IMG/VR virus record: IMGVR_UViG_3300011116_001116
Span: 1 to 36,336 of that record
Source: a virus
Length of the DNA: 36,336 bases
Direction: 5' to 3' (one strand)
The translations under genes and the position numbers were made by a program. The notes below the pieces were generated by a model. It had not been told where the DNA came from and made no database searches. It was given only the letters and a program-made list of their open reading frames with translations. Shown here piece after piece: positions 6,447 through 14,763 of this stretch (position 1 is its first letter; every line of letters starts with the position of its first letter).

Positions 6447-8021
6447 TTAAGACAATCCTATTTTTTGTAAAGGCATTGTTTTGGGTGACCCATTTACACT
6501 TATACCAACACAAGTTGCGGGAGTTATTGTTACATTAGTTAATGAAACGGAATCTAAAATGTATCCTTCCAATTGACATCCTGCGTATTCCATTGTAGGT
6601 GTATCGATAAATTGAGTAATAGTACCATTTATAATTCCTCCTGATGAAATTGTGGCAGTATAAGTGTTTGTGTAAGAACTAAAGTTAATAAATGATGTAA
6701 AACAAGATGGTCTACTTATACTACTTGTTGTTATAACCGAATTCACAGGTGAACTTAACGTTGCATTTCCTGATGTTGTTGCAGTTATTGAATTTGTAAT
6801 TACCGGTATATTTGTTTGGAAAGTTTTTCCTGTAAATCCAACAGCAGTATTAATTGTGAAATTTACAGTTCGACCTGCTGGTAATGTTGGTGTTACATTT
6901 ATTTGATAATACCAAGTTTTTGTTACTGTTGTTCCAACATTTACTTGGTTTGCCAAAGGTGTTAGACTTAAATTTAAAACATAATTAGTAAACGAGTTTT
7001 GTGGTGTCAAAGTAACCGATTGTGATGTTACAGTGTTGTTAGTATCTTTTATGTAAATTGTGTAGTTTCCTGCTGCTAAACCTAAAAATACGTTAGACAC
7101 TTGGTAATTAACTCCATTAATAGAATATGTATATGATGGGACACCTCCAAAACCTGTAACATTTATTACACCATTACTTGTATTTGAGCAAGTTGGTTGT
7201 GTTGTTGTAACCGAAAGTGTAAGTGGTGGTGTTGTACAAACACCTGTAGTCACAACTATTGTTCCTTGATAAGTACCCAATAAAGACCAATTTCCTGTTG
7301 GTGGTGTTGTCGGTTGAAGTAATGCTGGAACCCCAGAATTAGTCCACCCACTGATTTCCCATCTAGTATTTCCTGTATTGTAATACATTGTTGTTGTTGA
7401 GCTAGTCCAAGATGGGTATCCGTTTATTGTTGAACCACTTGAATAGGTTGTCAAGTAAGTTGTGTTTGGTAAAGGTGTGTATTCAAAACAAAGATTTTGT
7501 GGGTACACGGGGGCAGGAACTGGTGGTGGTAAACAATCTGAACAAGTATCAAAAGGACCTGTAGAAACCACAGCAAAATTATTAACATAGGATTGTCCCG
7601 TATATAATGTTTGACCACTATGTGTCCAACAACCTGTTTGTGTTGTTAAACTATAAACTTTATTATCAACAAAAGTTGATGGTAAATTTGCAACATAATA
7701 AACAAAATTTCCCGAGTTTTGACAATCTTCGAATTGTTCTAAATAAAAACTATCATAGTCAACGGTGCAAGTTGTTCTTCCTGTAAAATCACCATAATAA
7801 TCAATTACCGTTGCTGTGTAATCACCAGGTAGTAGGTTTGTTATTAATGAACCTTGAGCTCCGTTACTCCACGAAATGTTATAGGGTGGTGTGCCACCTG
7901 TAACATAAAGGGTTATAAGACCATTTGTGGAATTAGGTGTTGATGCATTAATGCTATCACAATCCAACCCTAATGGTAGGAGTGTTATTATATTACAACT
8001 ATTTCCACTTAAAAGTCCCAT
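6447..8021 (-). CDS. SprB-repeat-containing tail fibre/adhesin protein (524 aa)
   Basis: The protein contains two units of the SprB type, a beta-sandwich repeat named from the Flavobacterium gliding adhesin. One is near residues 25-80 (GGTPPYNISWSNGA, then LLPGDYTATVIDYYG). The other is near 270-345 (QPTCSNTSNG, GGVPSYTYSING, LAAGNYTIYIKD). Between and after them are Thr/Ser-rich beta segments without a recognised fold, and several Cys residues. It starts one base after the stop of the YadA-like fibre gene, so both are translated from one message. Role in host attachment is inferred from context and repeat type; no catalytic site is visible. Confidence 0.75.
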   Translation of the reverse strand: MGLLSGNSCNIITLLPLGLDCDSINASTPNSTNGLITLYVTGGTPPYNISWSNGAQGSLITNLLPGDYTATVIDYYGDFTGRTTCTVDYDSFYLEQFEDCQNSGNFVYYVANLPSTFVDNKVYSLTTQTGCWTHSGQTLYTGQSYVNNFAVVSTGPFDTCSDCLPPPVPAPVYPQNLCFEYTPLPNTTYLTTYSSGSTINGYPSWTSSTTTMYYNTGNTRWEISGWTNSGVPALLQPTTPPTGNWSLLGTYQGTIVVTTGVCTTPPLTLSVTTTQPTCSNTSNGVINVTGFGGVPSYTYSINGVNYQVSNVFLGLAAGNYTIYIKDTNNTVTSQSVTLTPQNSFTNYVLNLSLTPLANQVNVGTTVTKTWYYQINVTPTLPAGRTVNFTINTAVGFTGKTFQTNIPVITNSITATTSGNATLSSPVNSVITTSSISRPSCFTSFINFSSYTNTYTATISSGGIINGTITQFIDTPTMEYAGCQLEGYILDSVSLTNVTITPATCVGISVNGSPKTMPLQKIGLS

Positions 8022-8022
8022 A

Positions 8023-9600
8023 TTAGAATGTTGCTCCGCTTAATCTTTTCCAACCTGTGTTGTCTTTATAGTAAAAGTATGTGTCATCCCATAATAGTGA
8101 ACCTGGTTGCCCCAACGTATCTAAACTACTTGTTGGTGTTCCTGAAAGGGCTAAAACAATATTTGGCACATAGGTAGTGTCTGATGCTGTTGCACTAATT
8201 CCTGTACCTCCGAGAACAACACTTCTTGAACCCGTCACAGAATTTAGTTCACCTCCAACTATTACTGAACTAAAAGATTGTACAGTATTACCTGAACCTC
8301 CGATAATTGAGGAATCATATACGGGGTCACTAGGTGACAATCCTGTTATAGTATTACTTTCTCCTCCTAAAATTGTTGAATTTTGAGTTGTCCCTGATTG
8401 AGTTAAATTGTCGATACCTCCTAAAATTGCCCCTTGTTCGTTATTAACGGTACTTTGTGTTCCAAACACAAAAGATGTTTGCCCATTAATTATATTGTCA
8501 GTTCCTCCTGCGAAAGAAAAGTCTGAATATATTTCATTACTATTACCAGCAACAATTGAAGAAGCTCCTTCCAATTTATTAGAATCTCCAAAAGAAACTG
8601 AACTAGTCCCGTAAACATTATTTGAAGTACCAAACGCAGTTGAGGCGTTTCCAAAAGCTTTATTTCCTTTATTGGCTGTAAATGAATTCCAACCCAAAGA
8701 AAAATTGCCCTGTCCTGAAGCAAATGAATTAGTTCCAATGGCTCCTGAAGCAAAACCTTTAACTCCAGCACTTCTACCACCCGCAGTTTGGTTACCTCCC
8801 CATGTATTAGGAATACTTGTATCCCCAATGTATAAATCATTTGTGGCGGATAAACCAGTATCGTATAAATAAACTAAAGTTTGACCCGCAGTAAAAGTAC
8901 TTCCTGAAACTTTTTTAAAATCATCAGTTAATGAACCTCCAAATGGTGAGTCGTGAATCCATATAAATAAATCTGAAGTAAAGTTTGCACTAACATTACC
9001 ATATGTACTACTTAAATATAAAACACCTGAAGTTAAACCTGTTGCTAAATATGCAGTGTTAGTTCCTGTTCTTGTGTTTGTACCCTCACTATGTGAATTT
9101 AAACCAAATGCTTTAGTATTAGACCCTTCGGCGTGTGAAGTATTTCCAGAAGCGATTGTGTCGACCCCTTCTGCGTGACTGTAGTCGTTTAGTGCCTGAA
9201 CGCCACTACCAAAAGCAAAAGATAATGTTCCTTGAGCATCAGAACCTGTAGATTGTACTCTATTATGTACTGTTATTTCATTAAGACATGCGTGAATATT
9301 ATTTGTGTAAAAACTTGTAATACAATTTCCTGAACCACCTGTAAATGGTGTTGTAAGACCCGAAACTGTAAAAGTTCCACCTGTACTATTTGTAAATGTA
9401 ATTGTTCCTCCTGAAGAAACCGCAGTTCCCCCCGTTAAATATACGTCAGGTGAACCTCCAAACAAAGGTACCAACTGACTTAACGATGCCTTATATGATG
9501 AACCACTAGCACTTTGTGACGTATCACCTGTTATTACAATATGTATAAGGTCATTAAGTGATGCCCCTGTGGCTAATGTCCTTGATGTTAAAGTTGCCAT
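8023..9600 (-). CDS. YadA-like beta-roll tail fibre protein (525 aa)
   Basis: Repeats typical of trimeric YadA/Hia-type head domains, also common in phage fibres, are clear. SHAEG-x2-T-x-A-x-G units occur at about residues 138-175. A long series of SxAxG and SxxxG units follows at about 288-467 (NSFASGQGNF, TAFGTSNN, SIVAGNSN, ILGGESNT, VILGG-type). Such 14-residue repeats form left-handed trimeric beta-rolls that present receptor-binding surfaces. The N-terminus (TLATGASLNDLIHIVITGDT) looks like a short attachment domain, and the C-terminus ends in YFYYKDNTGWKRLSG, a motif often seen at the ends of phage fibre polypeptides. There is no bacterial signal peptide or autotransporter anchor. It is translated just ahead of the 524-aa SprB-type protein. 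Confidence 0.83.
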   Translation of the reverse strand: MATLTSRTLATGASLNDLIHIVITGDTSQSASGSSYKASLSQLVPLFGGSPDVYLTGGTAVSSGGTITFTNSTGGTFTVSGLTTPFTGGSGNCITSFYTNNIHACLNEITVHNRVQSTGSDAQGTLSFAFGSGVQALNDYSHAEGVDTIASGNTSHAEGSNTKAFGLNSHSEGTNTRTGTNTAYLATGLTSGVLYLSSTYGNVSANFTSDLFIWIHDSPFGGSLTDDFKKVSGSTFTAGQTLVYLYDTGLSATNDLYIGDTSIPNTWGGNQTAGGRSAGVKGFASGAIGTNSFASGQGNFSLGWNSFTANKGNKAFGNASTAFGTSNNVYGTSSVSFGDSNKLEGASSIVAGNSNEIYSDFSFAGGTDNIINGQTSFVFGTQSTVNNEQGAILGGIDNLTQSGTTQNSTILGGESNTITGLSPSDPVYDSSIIGGSGNTVQSFSSVIVGGELNSVTGSRSVVLGGTGISATASDTTYVPNIVLALSGTPTSSLDTLGQPGSLLWDDTYFYYKDNTGWKRLSGATF

Positions 9601-9625
9601 TTTTTTATTTTATATATATCATAGT

Positions 9626-9916
9626 TTATTGAAAGTCGTATGGTATTCCGTCTTGGAATTCAAAACATATTAAATCTTCAAATTGTTTATATGTGCAAAA
9701 ACTATCTGAACAGAATTCACATCCATTTGCATCTATTATTTTAATAACATAACTGTTCATTACTTCAAAGGAAACAGGTAAGGTAAATGAATATGGTACG
9801 GTAGTAATTGTATCAATATATTGACAAGTACCATATATACCACATTCATCACAAACCCATACGTCATATGGACTTGTACCTGAAGTTATTGTATTTATTG
9901 TGACAATTGTTGGCAT
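9626..9916 (-). CDS. Small single-unit SprB-like protein 1 (96 aa)
   Basis: This is a one-domain protein: GTSPYDVWVCDECG near residues 13-26, then a beta-rich core, then VIKIIDANGC near 58-67, followed by a Cys/Phe-rich tail. It is the pattern of one SprB unit (G-x-PPY ... D-x-x-G-C) reduced to a separate gene. Two relatives lie at 14473-14760 and 14764-14973. A 17-base DNA stretch encoding TSPYD (TCATATGGACTTGTACC on the plus strand) is identical in this gene and at 14713-14729. It begins one base past the stop of the Pro-Thr-linker protein. It may cap a fibre or decorate the virion; that role is inferred. Confidence 0.75.
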   Translation of the reverse strand: MPTIVTINTITSGTSPYDVWVCDECGIYGTCQYIDTITTVPYSFTLPVSFEVMNSYVIKIIDANGCEFCSDSFCTYKQFEDLICFEFQDGIPYDFQ

Positions 9917-9917
9917 T

Positions 9918-11528
9918 TTAACAAACTCCGTTTACTGTGCAAAACTCAGTGATTACACCACTATTATTAACACTATAAATTTTATTTCCGTATCTTATAT
10001 AGTCAACTGTTAACGGATATAACAATGACGAATTACTATACACAGTCACTCCTGTTTGTATTTGATTAACCGATGGATGTGTATAGAATATTGTTTGAAG
10101 ACCAAAGTTAGTTAATTGACATCCAGGACAATTAACCGAATATGCTCCACTTCCTATCCATTCGTTAAATGTCCCAACAAGTGGTTCAACTTGTAAACAC
10201 TCTGTACAGTCAACATATGTTGTTGCGGTTGTTGCCGTGAATCTATTTTCATTTACCACAATATAACCTGAAGGTGGAACATAATTTATAAAGTTTCCAA
10301 CATAACTATAACAGTTTCCAGAATAATCTCTTATGACTTCTCCCGAGTCTAAGTTAGTTGGCGGATTTGCCGTTTGTGTAATCATAGATGTTGTTGTACA
10401 AGATGTGAACACAAAGTAAGTTCCAGGGGCAAACGTAGGTGTTGGTGTTGGTGTCGGAGTAGGTGTTGGTGTCGGAGTAGGTGTTGGTGTCGGAGTTGGG
10501 GTAGGCGCCGGACAAACAGTACATCCCGTATATGCAGAAACAACAAGTTTAACGGTTGCGTTTGGACTAGCGGTTGTATCTTGTACGTAAGTTGCGCATT
10601 TCAATTGGTCATTAATAACCCTTAAAAATGTTTGTCCCGTTGTGATTGGTGTTCCTGATATATCTAAAGAACCTGAAACATAATAAGTCACATTTTCATT
10701 ACAATCTCTTAATTCCTTAACTCTAAAACATACAAAGTTTCCATCATCTATTGTAAATGTTACCGTTTCGCCTGTTAAATTAATTGTCGGTGTAGGTGTT
10801 GGAGTAGGTGTTGGTGTTGGTGTAGGAGTTGGTGTTGTTCCACTAACCGTGATATCTACAGTAAATCCGGAACAAATATCAGGTGTTGGTGATGGAGTAG
10901 GTGTTGGTGTAGGGGTGGGTGTTGGTGTAGGGGTTGGGGTGGGTGTTGGAGTTACACATAGTATGTCGGCTTCAAAATCAAATATGTCACAAACGGGTGT
11001 CGGAGTTGGTGTTGGTGTATCGCAATCACCATCATAAAATAAATCTGTGTATAAATTTGGACAGGTTGATAGTGTTGGGTCTTGACCAAAGAAATAACAA
11101 TTTGTTCCTGCGGCAGTACCTAAACACCATTTTGTAGGTCCTTTATAAATGTATCCCGGTTGAGTTCCTCCTGTGAAAAATGGTAACTGATTGTAACTAC
11201 CCGCCACAACATAACTACCACTATAAGCTGAAAAATTTACATCATTAATTTGAACACAATAAACGTTAGAACAACATTCTCCTGTCGCACAAAATGATGA
11301 TGAACAACCCGACATTTGTTGGGTATAAATTCCATCAGGTAATATACTTGTTGCCGTAAATCCTGAAGTGAATGCAGATACAATTGTATAACAACCTGGT
11401 ACAACAACAGAATCATAAGTAATAGAAAAAACGGTTGTTACCGCAGATGTGGCTCCTGTCCAATTTGACTCGTCGGTATAATATTGTAATCCAGGATAAC
11501 AACAGCTTTGTAAAAGTATATTTGCCAT
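9918..11528 (-). CDS. Cys-rich structural protein with Pro-Thr repeat linkers (536 aa)
   Basis: Globular, Cys-rich beta segments are joined by four tracts of (Pro-Thr)n. Order: an N-terminal Cys-rich part (CCYPGLQYY, SSFCATGECC; about 1-168), a short PT tract, a small CDIFDFEADILC piece, a long PT/PS tract, another short piece, a third PT tract, a domain at about 255-340, the longest PT tract (12 PT pairs, about 341-364), then a C-terminal domain to residue 536. PT linkers are extended and rod-like and suit a fibre holding binding domains apart. No family is recognised and no enzyme motif is visible. The gene starts a unit with two downstream partners, and a TATTTAT motif lies 20 bases upstream. 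Confidence 0.75.
   Translation of the reverse strand: MANILLQSCCYPGLQYYTDESNWTGATSAVTTVFSITYDSVVVPGCYTIVSAFTSGFTATSILPDGIYTQQMSGCSSSFCATGECCSNVYCVQINDVNFSAYSGSYVVAGSYNQLPFFTGGTQPGYIYKGPTKWCLGTAAGTNCYFFGQDPTLSTCPNLYTDLFYDGDCDTPTPTPTPVCDIFDFEADILCVTPTPTPTPTPTPTPTPTPTPSPTPDICSGFTVDITVSGTTPTPTPTPTPTPTPTPTINLTGETVTFTIDDGNFVCFRVKELRDCNENVTYYVSGSLDISGTPITTGQTFLRVINDQLKCATYVQDTTASPNATVKLVVSAYTGCTVCPAPTPTPTPTPTPTPTPTPTPTPTPTFAPGTYFVFTSCTTTSMITQTANPPTNLDSGEVIRDYSGNCYSYVGNFINYVPPSGYIVVNENRFTATTATTYVDCTECLQVEPLVGTFNEWIGSGAYSVNCPGCQLTNFGLQTIFYTHPSVNQIQTGVTVYSNSSLLYPLTVDYIRYGNKIYSVNNSGVITEFCTVNGVC
10435..11020 (-). repeat. Four low-complexity (Pro-Thr)n-coding tracts
   Basis: The plus strand shows GGTGTTGGTGTNGGAGT-type hexamer tracts at about 10435-10506, 10786-10839, 10882-10954 and 10995-11020, all within the 536-aa gene. 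Codons vary (CCA/CCT/CCC/CCG with ACA/ACT/ACC), so the tract is imperfect at the DNA level. It could still expand or contract in 6-bp steps without breaking the frame. Confidence 0.92.
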
Positions 11529-11548
11529 TAAAAAACTAACTTTATAAT

Positions 11549-11555
11549 ATAAATA
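11549..11555 (-). promoter_or_regulatory. Candidate phage promoter TATTTAT upstream of the 536-aa gene
   Basis: The minus strand reads CTTATTTATATTATAAAG, with the motif 20 bases before the ATG at 11528, in the 45-base gap after the glycosyltransferase gene. Confidence 0.38.
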
Positions 11556-11573
11556 AGCACATGTTTATTTTAT

Positions 11574-12371
11574 TTACAAATCAAGGTCTATTTCTTCAGG
11601 AACATAGTTATAGAAGTGTTTGTAAGCATGAATAAACGCAACATCGGGTTGTTCTTCCATAGGTATTGACCAACCACTTTTATCCCACCAATTTCCTTGA
11701 TTTTTTGAATCGTATTCTGCCCAATCATCCCAAACACCACTTGTGTAACCAAAAAATTGAAAAAGAAATGAAAGTGTTGCATCACACCACTCAATTGGTC
11801 TTGTGTCCAACTTATAGATTTGTTTCCACGGAACTTCATTCAATCTGTGATATATTTCTATAAATTTTTCACGATTGAATATTGCGCCCCCACAAGCACC
11901 ATAACCTTCTAATGAGCCAATCTCACTCCAATAATGTCGTGATTCGTCTGTTATATTAAATTTGTTTTTTAAATATTTGTAAAGTTCAGGTGTATACATA
12001 GGCCCATTTGCCCCCGCAATATCAAAAGTCGGTGGTTTTGTTATTTCACATTTACACCAAACATCATCTTCGTAATGTATTACCCAATCAACGTCTTTTA
12101 ATGTTGTCACACAAGCATCATAAATTCTTCTTAACCAATCTAAAGGTCCGTTTTCACTTGAAAAAACCCTACCCGAGTGAGAATGATTTAAGCCTTGTTG
12201 TTCAATCCAATTATAATCACAATTAAATTTTTTTGCAACGGGTTCTAATATTTTAGAACCATCTTCATATAATGCGATTGGAATTTTTGGATAAATATTT
12301 CTTAATTGTTCCAATGCTTTGTAACAAGCAACAAGTTTATGTCCTGATTGATAAAATGCACCTATTTTCAT
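11574..12371 (-). CDS. GT-A-type glycosyltransferase-like protein (265 aa)
   Basis: The start MKIGAFYQSG with a Rossmann-like first strand, the motif HYEDDVWCK (E101-D102-D103, in the position of the DxD metal/nucleotide-sugar site) and the later GYGACGGAIFNREKF segment are typical of GT-A glycosyltransferases. The 265-residue length is normal for a single catalytic domain. There is no membrane segment, so it should act in the host cytoplasm. It starts inside the stop of the 413-aa glycosyltransferase (ATGA overlap), so the two likely work on the same product. The target could be virion proteins, for example the Ser/Thr-rich fibres next door, or a host surface sugar; the sequence does not decide this. 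Confidence 0.72.
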   Translation of the reverse strand: MKIGAFYQSGHKLVACYKALEQLRNIYPKIPIALYEDGSKILEPVAKKFNCDYNWIEQQGLNHSHSGRVFSSENGPLDWLRRIYDACVTTLKDVDWVIHYEDDVWCKCEITKPPTFDIAGANGPMYTPELYKYLKNKFNITDESRHYWSEIGSLEGYGACGGAIFNREKFIEIYHRLNEVPWKQIYKLDTRPIEWCDATLSFLFQFFGYTSGVWDDWAEYDSKNQGNWWDKSGWSIPMEEQPDVAFIHAYKHFYNYVPEEIDLDL

Positions 12372-13609
12372 ATTTCACCTGTTATTTGTTTCACCCACCC
12401 ATTATCTTTGTGGTGTAACCATATTGACCAAGATTTTGCAGAGTCATCAACCATAAAAGTTCTTTTAATTTGAACATAATCACCTTTGACGGAGTAACAA
12501 GTCTTTAGTTCTTCTTCATCGGCATCTTGTCTGAATATTTCCCCACCGAATTCATCTAAAAACGACACCGCCCAAAAATCATAATCATCCACTGGCGCCT
12601 CAATTCTTGGTACAACTATGTTGTATGTAAATTTATTTAGTTTTGTTTCAAACCAATTTGTATCATCATTTATTGGTGGGTCAGTTCCTTTTAATGTTTC
12701 TGGGTGTAATCTTCTTTTTTTAAAATCAATTCCAGCATATAACTCATAGTCCCTATGAGACCTCACATCACCTAAACCAAATTCACCTAAATCAATATTG
12801 TTATCTTCTTCTTGTAACATATGTCTTAACCTAACTAAACCTTCTGAATTAATTACGTGCCATTCTTTTTCAATCAAACCTTTTTTTACGTTTTCGTCGT
12901 TGAAATCGTCCCAATGTTTTGTTCTACCTATTCTTGTATATTCATGCCAAACAACTGTCTTGTGAGGGTGAAATAAATCATAACCTAACGTATAAGACCT
13001 AATTGATAAACTTATTTCATCTCCTGCAAAATATATATTTGGGTCGTATTTATACTCTTCACAATGTTTTCCTAATGTAAAAAAGAAATGTCCGCTAACA
13101 AATCTTGCGGGTATTGGTTTTTCTAATTTTTGCCAATTTGGTATTTGTTCAGGGTAAAAGAAAATTGTACCATATTCTGAAAACTTTCTAGCAACACATT
13201 TATATGGTTCTTCGTTTAATAATTTATTAATTTTTGGGTCATACATTCCTGCGTATGCGGTAATTATTGGTTTTTCAACACCAGTCAATTTCATCATTTC
13301 AATTAACTCAACATCCCAATCTTGTAAAAAACGGTGATGTGAATCTAATTGCATTGTGTATTCTTCACCCTTCCATAGTTTTTGAATAAGACTTCTAGCC
13401 CAACATAAACCTTTACTTTTGGTCCAGTGATAGTCTAAAATTGTGAACCTTTCGTCGTTTTGAAACTCTTCTAACGATTCGTTTTCGTCTCTTTGCCAAC
13501 AAATCCCAAAGGTTAAGTTTTGTGGATACTTAGCCTTACTTATACAATCTCTGATTGTTGGTACTAACTCGGGGTCGCGATACGATGCGATTTGTACAAA
13601 AATTTTCAT
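12368..13609 (-). CDS. GlcNAc-type glycosyltransferase (Skp1/GnT1-like family, 413 aa)
   Basis: The opening IFVQIASYRDPELVPTI, the CWQRDENE segment at about 38-44 and the motif YTMQLDSHHRFLQDWD at about 84-99 (D89-S90-H91 in the DxD/DxH position) match the family first defined by the Skp1 GlcNAc-transferase, which also occurs in phages and bacteria. The enzyme should transfer a sugar from a nucleotide sugar to a hydroxyl. A further about 100 residues at the C-terminus (NKFTYNIVVPRIEAP onward) look like a separate beta-rich domain. It is coupled to the second transferase and lies beside fibre genes rich in Ser and Thr, which suggests glycosylation of virion fibres. That substrate is inferred. 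Confidence 0.8.
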   Translation of the reverse strand: MKIFVQIASYRDPELVPTIRDCISKAKYPQNLTFGICWQRDENESLEEFQNDERFTILDYHWTKSKGLCWARSLIQKLWKGEEYTMQLDSHHRFLQDWDVELIEMMKLTGVEKPIITAYAGMYDPKINKLLNEEPYKCVARKFSEYGTIFFYPEQIPNWQKLEKPIPARFVSGHFFFTLGKHCEEYKYDPNIYFAGDEISLSIRSYTLGYDLFHPHKTVVWHEYTRIGRTKHWDDFNDENVKKGLIEKEWHVINSEGLVRLRHMLQEEDNNIDLGEFGLGDVRSHRDYELYAGIDFKKRRLHPETLKGTDPPINDDTNWFETKLNKFTYNIVVPRIEAPVDDYDFWAVSFLDEFGGEIFRQDADEEELKTCYSVKGDYVQIKRTFMVDDSAKSWSIWLHHKDNGWVKQITGEI

Positions 13610-13651
13610 TGATTTTTATTTTTAAAATAAATTACTATAAAAAAAAGTGAA

Positions 13652-14449
13652 TTAATAAATTTTGTTAAGTACGAAAAATTCGCTATAGATAAAGTTTGCC
13701 GAATTCGTTGAGTTAAACTGAGCAGTAATATCCAAGGTATTTGTGGAAGTCGTATCAAAAGTTGTGTTGTTTAAAGTTGTAAATCCAATAGCAGAAAAAT
13801 TAGAAGATGCGTTCCCTATAAATGTAAAAAAACCTGATGTCAGAATAGATGCATTTGTAGTTGTTCCTGTAGCTCTTATTGTAAACCCAACATCAAAATT
13901 GTAGTGAGAGCTTGTAATACCTGGCATACTTATAGCTCCTGTGGTTGCCAATATTACACTTCCTGATTTTATTTTTAATGTAAGAGTGTCTGAGTTATGA
14001 GACCCAAGGTCGCCGTATAATTTTATTGAAAAAGAGTCTCCAACACTAAAACCGTTAGCGGGAACTGATAATGTACCCTTACCAGACCCCAAAAGAGAAA
14101 ACTCAGAAGTGGTGCCCGATATTGTATCACTTGTACCTGTTTGTGAAAAAAGACCATAAACGTAAGGATAAGCACTTACGGGCGAAGTACCTGACGAACC
14201 TGATGTTCCATTAGTACCATTAGTACCTGAAGTTCCGTTTGTGCCTGATGTCCCATTTGTTCCACTACTACCTGATGACCCACTTGTCCCACTACTACCT
14301 GAAGTTCCAGCAATTGATGCTGTTATCGCACTAAAAGGTACAGCCTCAGTTCTACCACTTGTTATTGGGTTGTAATTAACAATAACTAATAATGAATTGG
14401 CGTATCCTGTGGTGGCTGCGGGTAAGGAGGATATCGGTAAATCTGGCAT
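13652..14449 (-). CDS. Collagen-like fibre protein (265 aa)
   Basis: The N-terminal part (1-47; MPDLPISSLPAATTGYANSL) is of a type found at the start of many phage fibre/appendage proteins. Residues 48-89 are 14 uninterrupted Gly-x-y triplets built from GTS, GSS and GTN, a collagen-like segment expected to form a triple helix. The remaining 175 residues are beta-rich (FSLLGSGKGTLSVPANGFSVGD onward) and probably form a trimeric C-terminal head. There is no proline in the triplets, so stability would need another source; the Thr/Ser content makes glycosylation by the adjacent transferases an attractive but unproven possibility. A TATTTAT motif precedes the gene. Confidence 0.85.
   Translation of the reverse strand: MPDLPISSLPAATTGYANSLLVIVNYNPITSGRTEAVPFSAITASIAGTSGSSGTSGSSGSSGTNGTSGTNGTSGTNGTNGTSGSSGTSPVSAYPYVYGLFSQTGTSDTISGTTSEFSLLGSGKGTLSVPANGFSVGDSFSIKLYGDLGSHNSDTLTLKIKSGSVILATTGAISMPGITSSHYNFDVGFTIRATGTTTNASILTSGFFTFIGNASSNFSAIGFTTLNNTTFDTTSTNTLDITAQFNSTNSANFIYSEFFVLNKIY
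14183..14308 (-). repeat. Collagen-like Gly-x-y coding repeat (14 triplets)
   Basis: This is a nine-base-periodic tract encoding GTS/GSS/GTN triplets inside the 265-aa fibre gene. Codons for Gly, Thr and Ser vary between units, so the repeat is conserved at protein rather than DNA level. Confidence 0.9.
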
Positions 14450-14461
14450 AGTTTTTTATAG

Positions 14462-14468
14462 ATAAATA
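14462..14468 (-). promoter_or_regulatory. Candidate phage promoter TATTTAT upstream of the collagen-like gene
   Basis: The minus strand reads ACTATTTATCTATAAAAAACTATG, placing the motif 12 bases before the start at 14449. It sits in the 23-base gap after the 95-aa gene. ACTATTTAT is shared with the site at 21148-21154. Confidence 0.4.
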
Positions 14469-14472
14469 GTTA

Positions 14473-14760
14473 TTAAGTTATTTTGATTCTAAAACCATCC
14501 TCTTGAAGAATGTAGAATCCATCTTCTTGTAATAAATAACTTCCACAATCGACTCTTAACTCCCTAATACAACCATCTGCTGTTATTACTTTTATGTAAA
14601 TAACATCTTCGTTAGGGAAAAAATTTGATGAATTAATTACAACGTTTGGTGGGATAGAAGTTACTCCCGAAACATAAAAACAAGACACGTTCGTGGGGTC
14701 GCAGATATAAACATCATATGGACTTGTACCGCTTGTAACTCCTGTTATTTCTATTGTCAT
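14473..14760 (-). CDS. Small single-unit SprB-like protein 2 (95 aa)
   Basis: A single domain with GTSPYDVYICDPTNVSC at about 12-28 and IKVITADGC at about 56-64, matching the 96-aa protein at 9626 and the 69-aa neighbour. The tail carries two copies of an LQEDGF motif (YLLQEDGF, YILQEDGF), a short repeat resembling LLxExG repeats that I have seen at the ends of phage tail proteins. It starts 3 bases after the stop of the 69-aa gene and so belongs to the same message as the 768-aa SprB-repeat protein. No signal peptide. Function unknown; a virion tip or adaptor is plausible. Confidence 0.72.
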   Translation of the reverse strand: MTIEITGVTSGTSPYDVYICDPTNVSCFYVSGVTSIPPNVVINSSNFFPNEDVIYIKVITADGCIRELRVDCGSYLLQEDGFYILQEDGFRIKIT

Positions 14761-14763
14761 AAT

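Noticed and set aside
8490-8840. A 116-codon minus-strand frame inside the YadA-like fibre gene
   Set aside because: It is a shadow frame of the beta-roll repeat. The product has no start signal of its own and the main frame shows clear repeat structure.
8023-9600. Diversity-generating retroelement target in the fibre gene
   Set aside because: No reverse transcriptase or template/variable repeat pair is visible in the window, and the repeats are explained by the beta-roll fold.
10435-11020. CRISPR-like array
   Set aside because: The periodicity is six bases and encodes Pro-Thr in frame; there are no regular spacers and no cas genes nearby.
10374-11037. Plus-strand frames rich in Gly-Val (GVGVGVGV) over the PT tracts
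   Set aside because: They are the antisense reading of the Pro-Thr codons in the minus-strand 536-aa gene, which has the better domain evidence and operon position.
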